Shown one piece after another: positions 56,271 to 64,000 of a stretch of 64,000 nucleotides of DNA. Source of the DNA: Vibrio japonicus (GTDB lineage Bacteria > Pseudomonadota > Gammaproteobacteria > Enterobacterales > Vibrionaceae); the NCBI RefSeq assembly GCF_024582835.1, contig NZ_CP102096.1:744001-808000 (forward strand). The letters are read 5' to 3'. The notes beneath the pieces were generated by a model, which worked only from the letters and a program-made list of their open reading frames with translations, did not search any database and was not told where the DNA came from. Within the stretch, counting starts at the first letter, position 1. Every line of letters begins with the position of its first letter. The position numbers and the translations under genes were made by a program.

Positions 56271-56840
56271 TTATCTGTCCTTCATTTTTAACGCTGCATG
56301 TGCCAACCGCTTGCCTAATTGCTGTGCTAACTCTATCTCTTCAGCGGTTAACCCCGTTTTAGATGAAGAGACAGACGTCGCTCCGTAAGGCGTCCCACCA
56401 CTAGACGTTGTATGCAATGCGGGTTCAGAGTAGGGAATGCCCAAAATCATCATGCCGTGATGCAATAATGGCAGCATCATACTTTGTAGGGTCGCTTCTT
56501 GGCCACCGTGCAAAGTCGAAGATGAACTGAACACGCAGGCAGGTTTGTCGATAAGCTCGCCAGAAACCCAAATCGGCGTAGTTTGATCCCAGAAGTGTTT
56601 GAGTGGCGCAGCCATGTTGCCGAACCAAACCGGGCTACCCATCGCTAAACCATTACATTGTTTTAACTCTTGGAGCGTTACAACGGGATCAGGTGACGGG
56701 CTCGCACCACTAATCTCTTCAACCGTACGCAATACCGCTTCACAGTTCGGGGTCGATTCAACCCCTCTTGCGATTTGTCTGGCGATACTTCTGGTAGAAC
56801 CGTGGCGGCTGTAATACAGAATGATTATCTGACAGATCAT
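56271..56840 (-). CDS. wrbA: WrbA-family NAD(P)H:quinone oxidoreductase
   Basis: 189 residues, flavodoxin-like. The FMN phosphate loop is YYSRHGSTRSIA near the N-terminus, then GSPVWFGNMAAPLKHFWDQT and FSSSSTLHGGQEATLQSMMLPLLHHGM. It should reduce quinones by two electrons, avoiding semiquinones. Its ATG overlaps the arsC stop by four bases. Confidence 0.92.
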   Translation of the reverse strand: MICQIIILYYSRHGSTRSIARQIARGVESTPNCEAVLRTVEEISGASPSPDPVVTLQELKQCNGLAMGSPVWFGNMAAPLKHFWDQTTPIWVSGELIDKPACVFSSSSTLHGGQEATLQSMMLPLLHHGMMILGIPYSEPALHTTSSGGTPYGATSVSSSKTGLTAEEIELAQQLGKRLAHAALKMKDR

Positions 56841-57181
56841 AGAATCTCTAAAACTTGCTCCGGAGGACGGCCGTGACGCGCTTTTCCATTGTTAACCACG
56901 ACAGGGCGTTCCATTAGCTTCGGGTTTTCTGCCATGGCTGAAAACAGCTCTTCATCAGAAGCGTCGGCTAGATTAAGCTCTTTATAGATGTCTTCTTTGG
57001 TACGCATCATGCCTCTCACTTCATCTAATTCAAGCTGAGCATAAAGTGATTTTAACTCTTCAACACTGAGTGGCGTTTCAAGGTATTTAATGATCTCTGG
57101 CTGGACGTTGTTTTCTTCCAGCAGAGCCAGGGTCTGGCGGCTCTTTGAACAGCGTGGATTGTGATAAATCACGACAGACAT
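56837..57181 (-). CDS. arsC: ArsC-family (glutaredoxin-dependent) reductase
   Basis: 114 residues, thioredoxin fold. Catalytic C11 lies in YHNPRCSKSRQTL, with conserved arginines further on (GMMRTKEDIY; MERPVVVNNGKARHGRPPEQVLE). By family it reduces arsenate with glutathione and glutaredoxin. No arsB or arsR is nearby, so a housekeeping role is as likely. It starts 17 bases after bepA. Confidence 0.92.
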   Translation of the reverse strand: MSVVIYHNPRCSKSRQTLALLEENNVQPEIIKYLETPLSVEELKSLYAQLELDEVRGMMRTKEDIYKELNLADASDEELFSAMAENPKLMERPVVVNNGKARHGRPPEQVLEIL

Positions 57182-57198
57182 AAACTTAACTCCTGTTT

Positions 57199-58650
57199 TT
57201 ATTGTAAGGCTAAGAAACGTTCTCTTTGAACCATAAGTTGGTCTATCCGAGCATCGTATCTCGCTTGTTGTAAACTTCCTAGCTCAGCGAGTTGACTCGC
57301 CTGAGTGTAGTACTGAATGGCTTTATTCCAATTTGCTTTGAGCGCGAGAATCTCTGCACGAGCTGCTAGGTCTTCACTACTGTTACCTGCACGAATATTC
57401 GCTTCTGATAGTAAATGCCAGCCATTCACATCATTAGGATTGTCATGGGTGTATCGTTGAAGAACACGTATGGCATCGTCAAATTTTTCAAGCTTTATAA
57501 GCACGTTGGCATAGTTGATCGTAATGACGGCGTTATTTGGAGAGGCTTTAAGTGCTTTAACAAGCATGGTTTCCGCTTTACCCGACTGCTCTTGATGAAT
57601 GTACAAATCCGATAATGCATCGAGATAAAAAGCATTGTTTGGGTCATTTTTTACTAATGCGTGTAGCAGGGTGCTCGCCTGATCTAACTCTTTATTGTCA
57701 AGGTGCACTAAGGCTCGCCCATATTGGAACGCGGGTTTCAAGTTGGCTGGTGATTTTTTCTCTGCTCTATCAAACCAATCATGTGCCGCTTTTGCACCCA
57801 CGTCTGTATAACGTGCAATCACACGAGCGCGAGTAAGGTGGTAGTCTAATGAAGCTGACACATGTGCTTTGGGATAGGATTGAGCTCTGGCTCGGCTATC
57901 GGTAATGCGGTCTTCAGGCAATGGGTGGGTGAGCAGCATTGGTGGCGGTTTGCTCGCATAACGATATTCGTCGGCTAATCGGCCAAAAAATCGCGGCATC
58001 GCCTGAGCTTCGAACCCAGCTTTTGCTAGTGTTGCTATACCGAAGTTATCCGCTTCTTTCTCATTACTACGGGTGTAGTTAATCTGGCCTTGCATATTAC
58101 CTGCAGTTGTCGCTGTAATCGCTGCCATACCCGCTTGTGGAGACGCAATAGCAAGCAGTAACGATCCGGCTAAGGCTGCGATCGTCGCTGGTGTTCGTTT
58201 GGCTTGCTCTTCCATACTACGAGCGAGATGTCGCTGGGTCACGTGAGCTATTTCGTGAGCAACAACGGACGCAAGTTCACTTTCGCTTTGCGCATGAAGA
58301 AATAGACCAGAATGTAACGCGACATAACCGCCAAAAAAGGCAAATGCGTTGATGTTCCTGTCGCGAATCATGAAGAAAGTAAACGGTGTTTTCACATCGT
58401 CCGCTTTCGCAACCAGCTGGTGTCCTAAGTTACTGATGTACTCATTTATAACGGGGTCGTTAACAATCGGTTTGCCACTGCGAAGCATACGCATATAGGC
58501 ATCACCGTATTGCAGTTCTTGAGCGATGGACAAAGTACCACTAGCCGTTGTTCCTATATCCGGAAGTTCGAGGCTGTTAGCCATTGTTGATGGCGAGATG
58601 AGAGCCGAAGCAATACAAAGGCACAGCAATGAACGCGTACGTTTAAACAT
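57199..58650 (-). CDS. bepA: BepA (YfgC) periplasmic metalloprotease-chaperone
   Basis: 483 residues. A signal peptide (cut near STMA) is followed by an M48 protease domain with HEIAH at 132-136 and E199 in NEKEAD as zinc ligands. A C-terminal TPR domain (about 300-470) follows, with repeats such as NAFYLDALSDLYIHQEQSGKAE. It assists LptD folding and degrades stalled outer-membrane proteins with the Bam complex, a partner of BamC at 62.6 kb. First gene of the leftward run. Confidence 0.95.
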   Translation of the reverse strand: MFKRTRSLLCLCIASALISPSTMANSLELPDIGTTASGTLSIAQELQYGDAYMRMLRSGKPIVNDPVINEYISNLGHQLVAKADDVKTPFTFFMIRDRNINAFAFFGGYVALHSGLFLHAQSESELASVVAHEIAHVTQRHLARSMEEQAKRTPATIAALAGSLLLAIASPQAGMAAITATTAGNMQGQINYTRSNEKEADNFGIATLAKAGFEAQAMPRFFGRLADEYRYASKPPPMLLTHPLPEDRITDSRARAQSYPKAHVSASLDYHLTRARVIARYTDVGAKAAHDWFDRAEKKSPANLKPAFQYGRALVHLDNKELDQASTLLHALVKNDPNNAFYLDALSDLYIHQEQSGKAETMLVKALKASPNNAVITINYANVLIKLEKFDDAIRVLQRYTHDNPNDVNGWHLLSEANIRAGNSSEDLAARAEILALKANWNKAIQYYTQASQLAELGSLQQARYDARIDQLMVQRERFLALQ

Positions 58651-58887
58651 AAATTGTAAATGATACTCCGTTGAAATAGTTGTCTAGACCATGGTTGTTG
58701 GTTTGACAGATATATCTTTTGACACCGCTTCAGTCGGAAGGTTTCCCAAACTGCGACTTACATCTAAAGTACTGCGCCTCTTTGGTTCGTCAGAAGTAAG
58801 TTAAAGTGTACAGACGGTTTCTATTTACACTGACGCGTGTAAAAAAACACTATACAATGCTCAACATGATAAGCATCGAGCGAAAGA

Positions 58888-59115
58888 ATGGAACCTAATA
58901 TTTTGGATTTACGCCAAGAGCGATGCCCATTGGCGCTGTTACTTGCTAAACGTCACACTAATGGGTTAGAAATTGGCGAAGAAATCCACATTTTAGTTAG
59001 TGACCCTAGCTCGTTTAGTGATATAAAGAAATATCTTCAAAAGCAAATGGTTAAATTGACTTGTGAAGATTTGGATGGCTACTTCCGTATGCACGTGACG
59101 AAGGAAATTTGTTAA
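58888..59115 (+). CDS. TusA-like (SirA/YedF) sulfurtransferase-fold protein
   Basis: 75 residues with the family cysteine C13 in LDLRQERCPLALLLAK. The family pattern is CPxP, and here the second proline is alanine, so activity could differ. The end (KKYLQKQMVKLTCEDLDGYFRMHV) fits the split beta-alpha-beta fold. Its stop abuts the start of the permease gene, so the two are co-translated. Confidence 0.85.
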   Translation: MEPNILDLRQERCPLALLLAKRHTNGLEIGEEIHILVSDPSSFSDIKKYLQKQMVKLTCEDLDGYFRMHVTKEIC

Positions 59116-60192
59116 ATGTTTGAAATGGTAAGTCGTTGGTATAAACGACGCTTCTCGGATCCTCACGCAGCCAGTCTTATTGCCATTCTTCTATTTGGTT
59201 TTATTACTATCTATTTCTTTGGCAACCTGATTGCACCATTACTTGTGGCGATAGTGCTTGCTTATCTTTTAGAGTGGCCAGTTGTACAATTATCTCGCGT
59301 AGGCATTCCTCGTACACTCGCAGTCATCTTTGTCGTTTTAGGCTTTATTAGCGTTATGCTAATTGCCGTATTTGGTTTAGTTCCGACTATTTGGAATCAG
59401 GTGGGTAACCTCATTAATGATATTCCAACTATGTACGGCGGCTTGCAAAAAGTCATTGCGGAACTTCCTAAGCGCTACCCTGAACTTGAAAATTTAGAAA
59501 TTGTTGAGTCCATTGCAACGAATGCCAAAAACCAAGTGCTAATAATGGGAGAGTCCGTTTTAAAAGGCTCTTTGGCGTCACTGGTGAGCATAGCAACGTT
59601 AGCGGTTTACTTGATTTTAGTGCCTCTACTCGTGTTCTTTTTGCTAAAAGACAAACAAGAGATGATCCAAATGGCGAGTGGTATTCTGCCGCGTAATCGT
59701 CGTCTTGCTAACAAAGTATGGCTTGAGATGAACGAGCAGATCTCCAACTATATTCGCGGCAAAGTGATGGAAATTCTGATTGTAGGTGGCATCAGCTACA
59801 TCACGTTTGCCATCTTAGATCTTCGCTACTCTGTATTGCTAGCGGTCGCTGTTGGATTGTCTGTACTCATCCCTTACATAGGTGCGGCAGCAGTGACTGT
59901 CCCCGTCGCAATGGTCGGTTTGTTCCAATGGGGGCTGACGTCAGATTTTTATTGGCTTTTATTGGCATACGGAATTATTCAAGCGTTAGATGGCAATGTA
60001 CTTGTGCCGGTCTTATTTTCTGAAGCGGTGAATTTGCATCCTGTCGCTATCATTATCGCTGTACTTGTTTTTGGCGGTTTGTGGGGCTTCTGGGGCGTCT
60101 TTTTTGCCATTCCTCTTGCGACTTTAGTCAAAGCCGTTTGGCACGCACTTCCAAGTTCTGATGAAGATGACGAGAAACAAGCCGAAGCGTAG
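59116..60192 (+). CDS. perM: PerM/AI-2E family membrane protein
   Basis: 358 residues with about eight helices. Family marks are ILLFGFITIYFFGNLIAPLLVAIVLAYLLEWPV, LPRNRR, YIRGKVMEILIVGGISYI and the C-terminal VFGGLWGFWGVFFAIPLATLVKAVW. Members export AI-2 or act as Na+/H+ exchangers, and the substrate here is open. It starts immediately after the TusA-like stop with no intergenic base. Confidence 0.9.
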   Translation: MFEMVSRWYKRRFSDPHAASLIAILLFGFITIYFFGNLIAPLLVAIVLAYLLEWPVVQLSRVGIPRTLAVIFVVLGFISVMLIAVFGLVPTIWNQVGNLINDIPTMYGGLQKVIAELPKRYPELENLEIVESIATNAKNQVLIMGESVLKGSLASLVSIATLAVYLILVPLLVFFLLKDKQEMIQMASGILPRNRRLANKVWLEMNEQISNYIRGKVMEILIVGGISYITFAILDLRYSVLLAVAVGLSVLIPYIGAAAVTVPVAMVGLFQWGLTSDFYWLLLAYGIIQALDGNVLVPVLFSEAVNLHPVAIIIAVLVFGGLWGFWGVFFAIPLATLVKAVWHALPSSDEDDEKQAEA

Positions 60193-60269
60193 TGGATGAA
60201 ACTTTTGACGTAAGCATTTGATAGGCTGAAAGGCTAAACTTGCTAAGGTCATGTTTGGATCGACAATGA

Positions 60270-60296
60270 AAAACGCCAGCATTTCGCTGGCGTTAT
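60270..60296 (-). terminator. bcp terminator
   Basis: AAACGCCAGC / GCTGGCGTT stem with an ATTTC loop. The minus strand continues TTTTTC. Confidence 0.85.
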
Positions 60297-60316
60297 GTAT
60301 TTATGTATAAAACAAC

Positions 60317-60787
60317 TTATTTGTTTTCGTTCAGGTAATTCAGAACCACTTCGTGGTGATCTTTTGTCTTGAATTTATTGAACACGTGCTCAATCACACC
60401 ATCTTCATTAATTAGGAAGCTGATACGGTGTAGGCCATCATAAACCTTACCCATAAATTTTTTCTCGCCCCATACGCCGAACTGCTCAGCAACCGCATGA
60501 TCTTCGTCTGAAAGCAGCGTGAAGTTTAGGTTATCGCGCTCAATGAACTTACCCAGACGTTTTACAGGATCAATACTGACGCCCAGTACAACGACATTGT
60601 GTGCATCCAATTCGGCTTTTACATCACGCAAGCCCTGAGCTTGTACTGTACAGCCTGGTGTCATTGCTTTCGGGTAAAAGTAAAACAGGACTTTTTTGCC
60701 CGCGAAGTCAGAAAGTGCCACTGTATTACCATCTTGGTCTAGCAGTGAAAAGGCTGGGGCTGGAGCGCCTGCAGTTAGGGTGTTCAT
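60317..60787 (-). CDS. bcp: Bcp-type peroxiredoxin lacking the resolving cysteine
   Basis: 156 residues, AhpC/TSA fold. The peroxidatic C46 lies in YPKAMTPGCTVQAQGLRD. E. coli Bcp has a resolving cysteine five residues later (CxxxxC), and here that position is Gln. No other cysteine exists in the protein, so it must act as a 1-Cys enzyme with an external thiol. It reduces peroxides in the cytosol. Fourteen bases after gcvR, in the usual gcvR-bcp pair. Confidence 0.95.
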   Translation of the reverse strand: MNTLTAGAPAPAFSLLDQDGNTVALSDFAGKKVLFYFYPKAMTPGCTVQAQGLRDVKAELDAHNVVVLGVSIDPVKRLGKFIERDNLNFTLLSDEDHAVAEQFGVWGEKKFMGKVYDGLHRISFLINEDGVIEHVFNKFKTKDHHEVVLNYLNENK

Positions 60788-60801
60788 TATTTTTCCTTTA
60801 T

Positions 60802-61344
60802 CTATTGGCTGTTTTTAATGAAATTTAATGAGCCTTGCACGTTTAACTCTTTGCAAAGCTGCTCAAACTCTTCTTGAAGCTGCATTAAGTTACACTCGGA
60901 ATCGACAATTGCAGTCATGGCTATGTGGAACTGGTTGGAATCGGTTGCCAGCTTTTCTTTTCCAATCGTCTGTGCACTCAACGATGAAAGGCCAATCTCT
61001 TTATTAGCAAAAAACTGCGTAAAGTGCTCGGTAAGGCCGGGTTTATCATCGGACTCAATGAAAACTTCAAGAGTGTAAGAGCTATCAAGAGGCTCATGGG
61101 TGGAAGTCCGCTTCATGATGGTAATCAGGCTTTGTTCCTGTCCCAGAAGAGGAAGCGTTGTTTCAACGCGAGTAATGGCCCCGTTAGTACCAGAGAGCAG
61201 CATGATTAAGGTGAATTCATTACCAAATAGGGCAATGCGACTATCAACAATGTTGCATCCGGACTGTGTTACCAGGTGAACAACTTGGTTGCACACCCCT
61301 GGGCGGTCTGTTCCTACCGCAGTAATCACCAAATGTTGAGTCAT
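60802..61344 (-). CDS. gcvR: GcvR, glycine-cleavage regulator
   Basis: 180 residues made of two ACT domains: VITAVGTDRPGVCNQVVHLVTQSGCNIVDS at the start and LEVFIESDDKPGLTEHFTQFFANKEIGLSS in the second half. It binds GcvA and glycine to repress the gcv operon, as known in E. coli. Divergent from dapA across about 290 bases in which I see no recognisable site. Confidence 0.93.
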   Translation of the reverse strand: MTQHLVITAVGTDRPGVCNQVVHLVTQSGCNIVDSRIALFGNEFTLIMLLSGTNGAITRVETTLPLLGQEQSLITIMKRTSTHEPLDSSYTLEVFIESDDKPGLTEHFTQFFANKEIGLSSLSAQTIGKEKLATDSNQFHIAMTAIVDSECNLMQLQEEFEQLCKELNVQGSLNFIKNSQ

Positions 61345-61630
61345 AGTATCACTTCTATCTTGTTAGGATTATTAATACGTTAGCTTAGCACATATGGCGG
61401 CCAGAAAAATGGGGCTACCGCGCTTTAGAATCATTTTTAGTCAGTTGTTCTTTGCCGGCGAATTTCCTTACTCTGGACTGACATCTCCGCAAATAAAAGG
61501 CGTAATTTGCCAGATATCTAACATCTGATAAATATTCATTCATTTAGGTGATTTAAGCGGTGTTAAGCGCTTGTCTTTTTCAATCGCCTTACAGTACCAT
61601 GCAGAAAGCCAAGAAATGAGGGAGAAGGAC

Positions 61631-62509
61631 ATGTTTTCAGGAAGTATCGTAGCGTTAATTACACCGTTTAATCGTGATGGTGAAGTTGATTATGGCAGCT
61701 TGAAGAGGCTGGTTGACTATCATGTAGAGTCTGGTTCAGACGGTATTGTAGCGGTTGGAACGACGGGTGAGTCGTCAACGCTTACAGTTGAAGAGCATGT
61801 CAAAGTTGTCCTAAAAACAGTAGAGTTTGCTGATGGCCGTATTCCAATCATTGCTGGAACTGGCGCGAATGCCACTCATGAATCTGTAACGTTCAGCCGT
61901 TTGCTTAATAATTCGGGCATCTCTGGTTGTTTAAGTGTGACACCTTATTACAACAAGCCTACGCAAGAGGGTTTGTACCTGCACTATAAAGCGATAGCTG
62001 AAGAAAGTGACGTACCACAAATTCTGTACAATGTACCAGGAAGAACGGCGGTAGATCTGCACCCAGAGACAGTGGCACGTCTATCCGAAATTGATAACAT
62101 CGTTGCATTAAAAGATGCGACCGGTGATTTAAGCAGAATTGCAATTCATCGTGAACTTTGTGGCGAAGATTTTATCTTACTAAGTGGTGATGATGCGACG
62201 GGCCTAGATTTTGTTAAGCAAGGCGGCCAAGGTGTAATCTCTGTAACGAATAATATTGCAGCAGCAGATATGGCGACAATGTTCAGACTTGCGAGAGAAG
62301 GTAGGTTTGAAGAAGCTGAAGTGATTAATCAGCGATTAATGCCTCTTCACAAAAACCTGTTTATTGAGTCCAGCCCGATCCCAGTAAAATGGGCCGCACA
62401 CAAAATGGGTTTGATTGCGAACGGCAGCCTTCGATTGCCAATGACGGAACTGTCCGAAAGTGCTCGTCCGATTGTTGCTCAAGCAATGGTGGAAGCTTGC
62501 ATCTGCTAA
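61631..62509 (+). CDS. dapA: 4-hydroxy-tetrahydrodipicolinate synthase
   Basis: 292 residues. Schiff-base lysine K161 (VALKDATGD), proton-relay Y133 ([10 protein letters not shown]), GTTGES, and YYNKPTQEG. It condenses pyruvate with aspartate semialdehyde for lysine and meso-DAP. The start at 61631 has GAGAAGGAC in front and the family N-terminus [13 protein letters not shown]. An in-frame start at 61571 adds 20 atypical residues. Linked to bamC as in E. coli. Confidence 0.97.
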   Translation: MFSGSIVALITPFNRDGEVDYGSLKRLVDYHVESGSDGIVAVGTTGESSTLTVEEHVKVVLKTVEFADGRIPIIAGTGANATHESVTFSRLLNNSGISGCLSVTPYYNKPTQEGLYLHYKAIAEESDVPQILYNVPGRTAVDLHPETVARLSEIDNIVALKDATGDLSRIAIHRELCGEDFILLSGDDATGLDFVKQGGQGVISVTNNIAAADMATMFRLAREGRFEEAEVINQRLMPLHKNLFIESSPIPVKWAAHKMGLIANGSLRLPMTELSESARPIVAQAMVEACIC

Positions 62510-62564
62510 ATTTTAGATGATATGCCGAAGTGAGTTCTTCGGCATTTACTTATCAGGAGTTTCA

Positions 62565-63587
62565 ATGAAATTGTCACGTCAGCTAGTACTAAGTTCGCTA
62601 GCTGTTTTTGTTTTATCCGCATGTTCAAGTAGCCCTACACAGCGACGTCAGGCGAAAGATGACTTCGAATATTTGAATACCACTCCGCTGAAAGTGTGGA
62701 AATTGGCGGATGATGCCACTCCGCAGTTTTATGCTAACTACAATATCCCTCAAGGTGACTTTAAAGGCGGCGTTGGACAAAATGTTGATATTCGTCCTCC
62801 TCAGGAAGTCTTGGAGCTGATTCCCGGTGCACGCGTCGAAAGCAAGCTTGGTGAAACGACACTTTGGCTGCTGCGTGAAGATGAATTAGAGAAAGTTTGG
62901 CAAACGGCATTAGGCATGCTCGATAGACGAGATATTGGTATTCGTGAGCAAAGTGATTCTAAGATCGTTACTGACTGGGTGGTATGGAAATCAGAAGATG
63001 AAGATACCGACGTCGGCGCACGTTATGAAATCAGAAAAGTAGAAAGTAACGGTCGCTATGGCTTCCATTTATCTCTGATTGACTGGCAGCAGGGCGGCGT
63101 GGAAAAAACGATTACGTCTACCAATAAAGAGCGTTATAACACGCTTATGACGAATTTGGTGACGGCTCGTTACGATCTTGAGTTGCGCGAAGAAGCGGCA
63201 AGAAAAGCCCAAGAGTTAGTGAAATACATTCCAATCACCATGGGCTCGGACCGAAGTGGCTTCCCTGTGATTATTGCGCGTACGTCATACGATACGTTGT
63301 GGCCGCGTCTACCAGCATTGTTGCCAAAGTTTGGTTTTACTATCGAAGAGCGTAACCAGTCTCAAGGTACGATAAAAGCGAAATATTCATCTCCAGATGA
63401 CGAGTTTTGGGAAGATATTGGCGTGAAACCGATCGAGCTAAAATCGGGTGTTTACACCTTCTTGTTAGGCGATTTAGGAAACCGTACATCCATTAACGTG
63501 ACCGACTCTTCAGGTAAACCTGTTGAAGAACAGTTACTGAAAGATATGGCACCTGTCATTAGTGCTGTGATTTCGAAACAAGATTAA
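62565..63587 (+). CDS. bamC: BamC, outer-membrane assembly lipoprotein
   Basis: 340 residues. Lipobox LSAC (Cys 20). An unstructured N-terminal lasso follows (about 21-95, including PRPPQEVLELIPGARVES-like spacing), then two helix-grip domains. It is a non-essential lipoprotein of the BAM complex. The ATG at 62565 has CAGGAG. An in-frame ATG at 62517 is inside a non-signal extension. A terminator follows. Confidence 0.95.
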   Translation: MKLSRQLVLSSLAVFVLSACSSSPTQRRQAKDDFEYLNTTPLKVWKLADDATPQFYANYNIPQGDFKGGVGQNVDIRPPQEVLELIPGARVESKLGETTLWLLREDELEKVWQTALGMLDRRDIGIREQSDSKIVTDWVVWKSEDEDTDVGARYEIRKVESNGRYGFHLSLIDWQQGGVEKTITSTNKERYNTLMTNLVTARYDLELREEAARKAQELVKYIPITMGSDRSGFPVIIARTSYDTLWPRLPALLPKFGFTIEERNQSQGTIKAKYSSPDDEFWEDIGVKPIELKSGVYTFLLGDLGNRTSINVTDSSGKPVEEQLLKDMAPVISAVISKQD

Positions 63588-63667
63588 TCATTAGCAGTGA
63601 AACCTCGCTAAAACTTACTTTTCGCTTGGTTATTGTTGCGGTTTATAGATTGGCTAATCTTAGATGA

Positions 63668-63701
63668 AAAAAAAGCTGACCCATTGAAGGTCAGCTTTTT
63701 T
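63668..63701. terminator. bidirectional terminator
   Basis: AAAAAGCTGACC / GGTCAGCTTTTT with a 7-base loop and T-runs on both strands, between bamC and the antiporter. Confidence 0.92.
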
Positions 63702-63718
63702 GTATGTGCGGGATAGGG

Positions 63719-64000
63719 CTACAGAATCATTGCTGCAATCCAGCCGAAAACGATAAGTGGGATATTGTAGTGAATAAATGTTGGTACTACTGTTTCCCAG
63801 ATATGTTCGTGTTGTTCATCGGCATTTAGACCAGATGTCGGACCTAGCGTCGAATCTGACGCTGGGGAGCCCGCATCACCGAGTGCTGCCGCTGTACCGA
63901 CTAGTGCTACTGTTGCCATTGGTGAGAAGCCAAATGCAAGTGCTAGTGGGACATAGATTGTGGCAATAATTGGAATGGTCGAGAACGAAGAACCAATGCC
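63719..64000 (-). CDS. Na+/H+ antiporter family protein (3' end only)
   Basis: 93 residues remain, and the gene runs off the right edge of the window with the frame open. The visible part has three hydrophobic segments and the motifs [46 protein letters not shown] and [17 protein letters not shown]. These fit the NhaC-like antiporter family annotated in many vibrios. The true start is not in view, and the internal ATG at 63919 is not a start. Confidence 0.85.
   Translation of the reverse strand, partial: GIGSSFSTIPIIATIYVPLALAFGFSPMATVALVGTAAALGDAGSPASDSTLGPTSGLNADEQHEHIWETVVPTFIHYNIPLIVFGWIAAMIL

Noticed and set aside
61345..61630. gcvR-dapA divergent gap searched for a lysine riboswitch or operator
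   Set aside because: No lysine-riboswitch-like folding pattern or convincing dyad is visible.

Overview
The window looks like part of the main chromosome of a Vibrio. The pointers are toxR-toxS divergent from htpG, the flgTOP H-ring and motility genes, a single polar-flagellum block running flgN/M/A - cheV/R - flgB to flgL - two flagellins, and the NutA-type 5'-nucleotidase. I cannot name the species. The ToxR sequence resembles, but is not identical to, the V. parahaemolyticus and V. vulnificus proteins as I remember them. There is no rRNA, insertion sequence, prophage, integron or CRISPR array.

Layout. 0.1-2.4 kb: a four-gene overlapping operon of two DUF1538 membrane proteins, a short PII-like protein and a twin-CBS protein. 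2.4-5.6 kb: yfcE, then leftward toxR-toxS, a TauE/SafE-type permease and a SelW-like protein. 5.7-9.8 kb: htpG (sigma-32-like promoter), adk, hemH. 9.9-13.1 kb: leftward copA plus a DUF411 periplasmic protein behind a CueR-type promoter. 13.3-17.0 kb: gltX, an OmpA-type porin, an orphan gene with an AP2-like look, and tRNA-Arg(CCT).

17.0-37.2 kb is the flagellar block. Recognisable sigma-54 sites (GG-N10-GC) precede flgO, flgB, flgF and flgK, with a variant before the first flagellin. Sigma-28 sites precede flgMN (very good match) and the second flagellin (fair match). Structural genes run in the order rod, hook, ring, rod cap/muramidase, hook-filament junction, filament.

37.3-40.3 kb is a leftward array of 21 tRNA genes of only three kinds (11 Leu-TAG, 6 Gln-TTG, 4 Met-CAT). 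It is built from about 318-bp amplified Leu-Gln units, and every Gln gene is followed by a decayed tRNA-Gln-like relic. The array begins Met-Leu-Gln, like the E. coli metT-leuW-gln operon, but is much expanded. One strong promoter with a GC-rich discriminator lies upstream and a terminator lies at the far end. This is the most unusual part of the window.

40.5-64 kb is housekeeping: leftward prs, pth and ychF, and leftward lolB-ispE, divergent from rightward hemA-prfA-prmC-sirB2-sirB1-kdsA. Then come nutA, ybaK, uraA, a DUF2066 protein, leftward bepA-arsC-wrbA-DUF2069, a TusA-like gene with perM, leftward gcvR-bcp, dapA-bamC, and the 3' end of an Na+/H+ antiporter cut by the window edge. The best leads are the tRNA array with its relics, the DUF1538/PII/CBS operon, the terminator-like hairpin over a start codon at 4.1 kb, and a TTTC microsatellite in a flagellin terminator tail.
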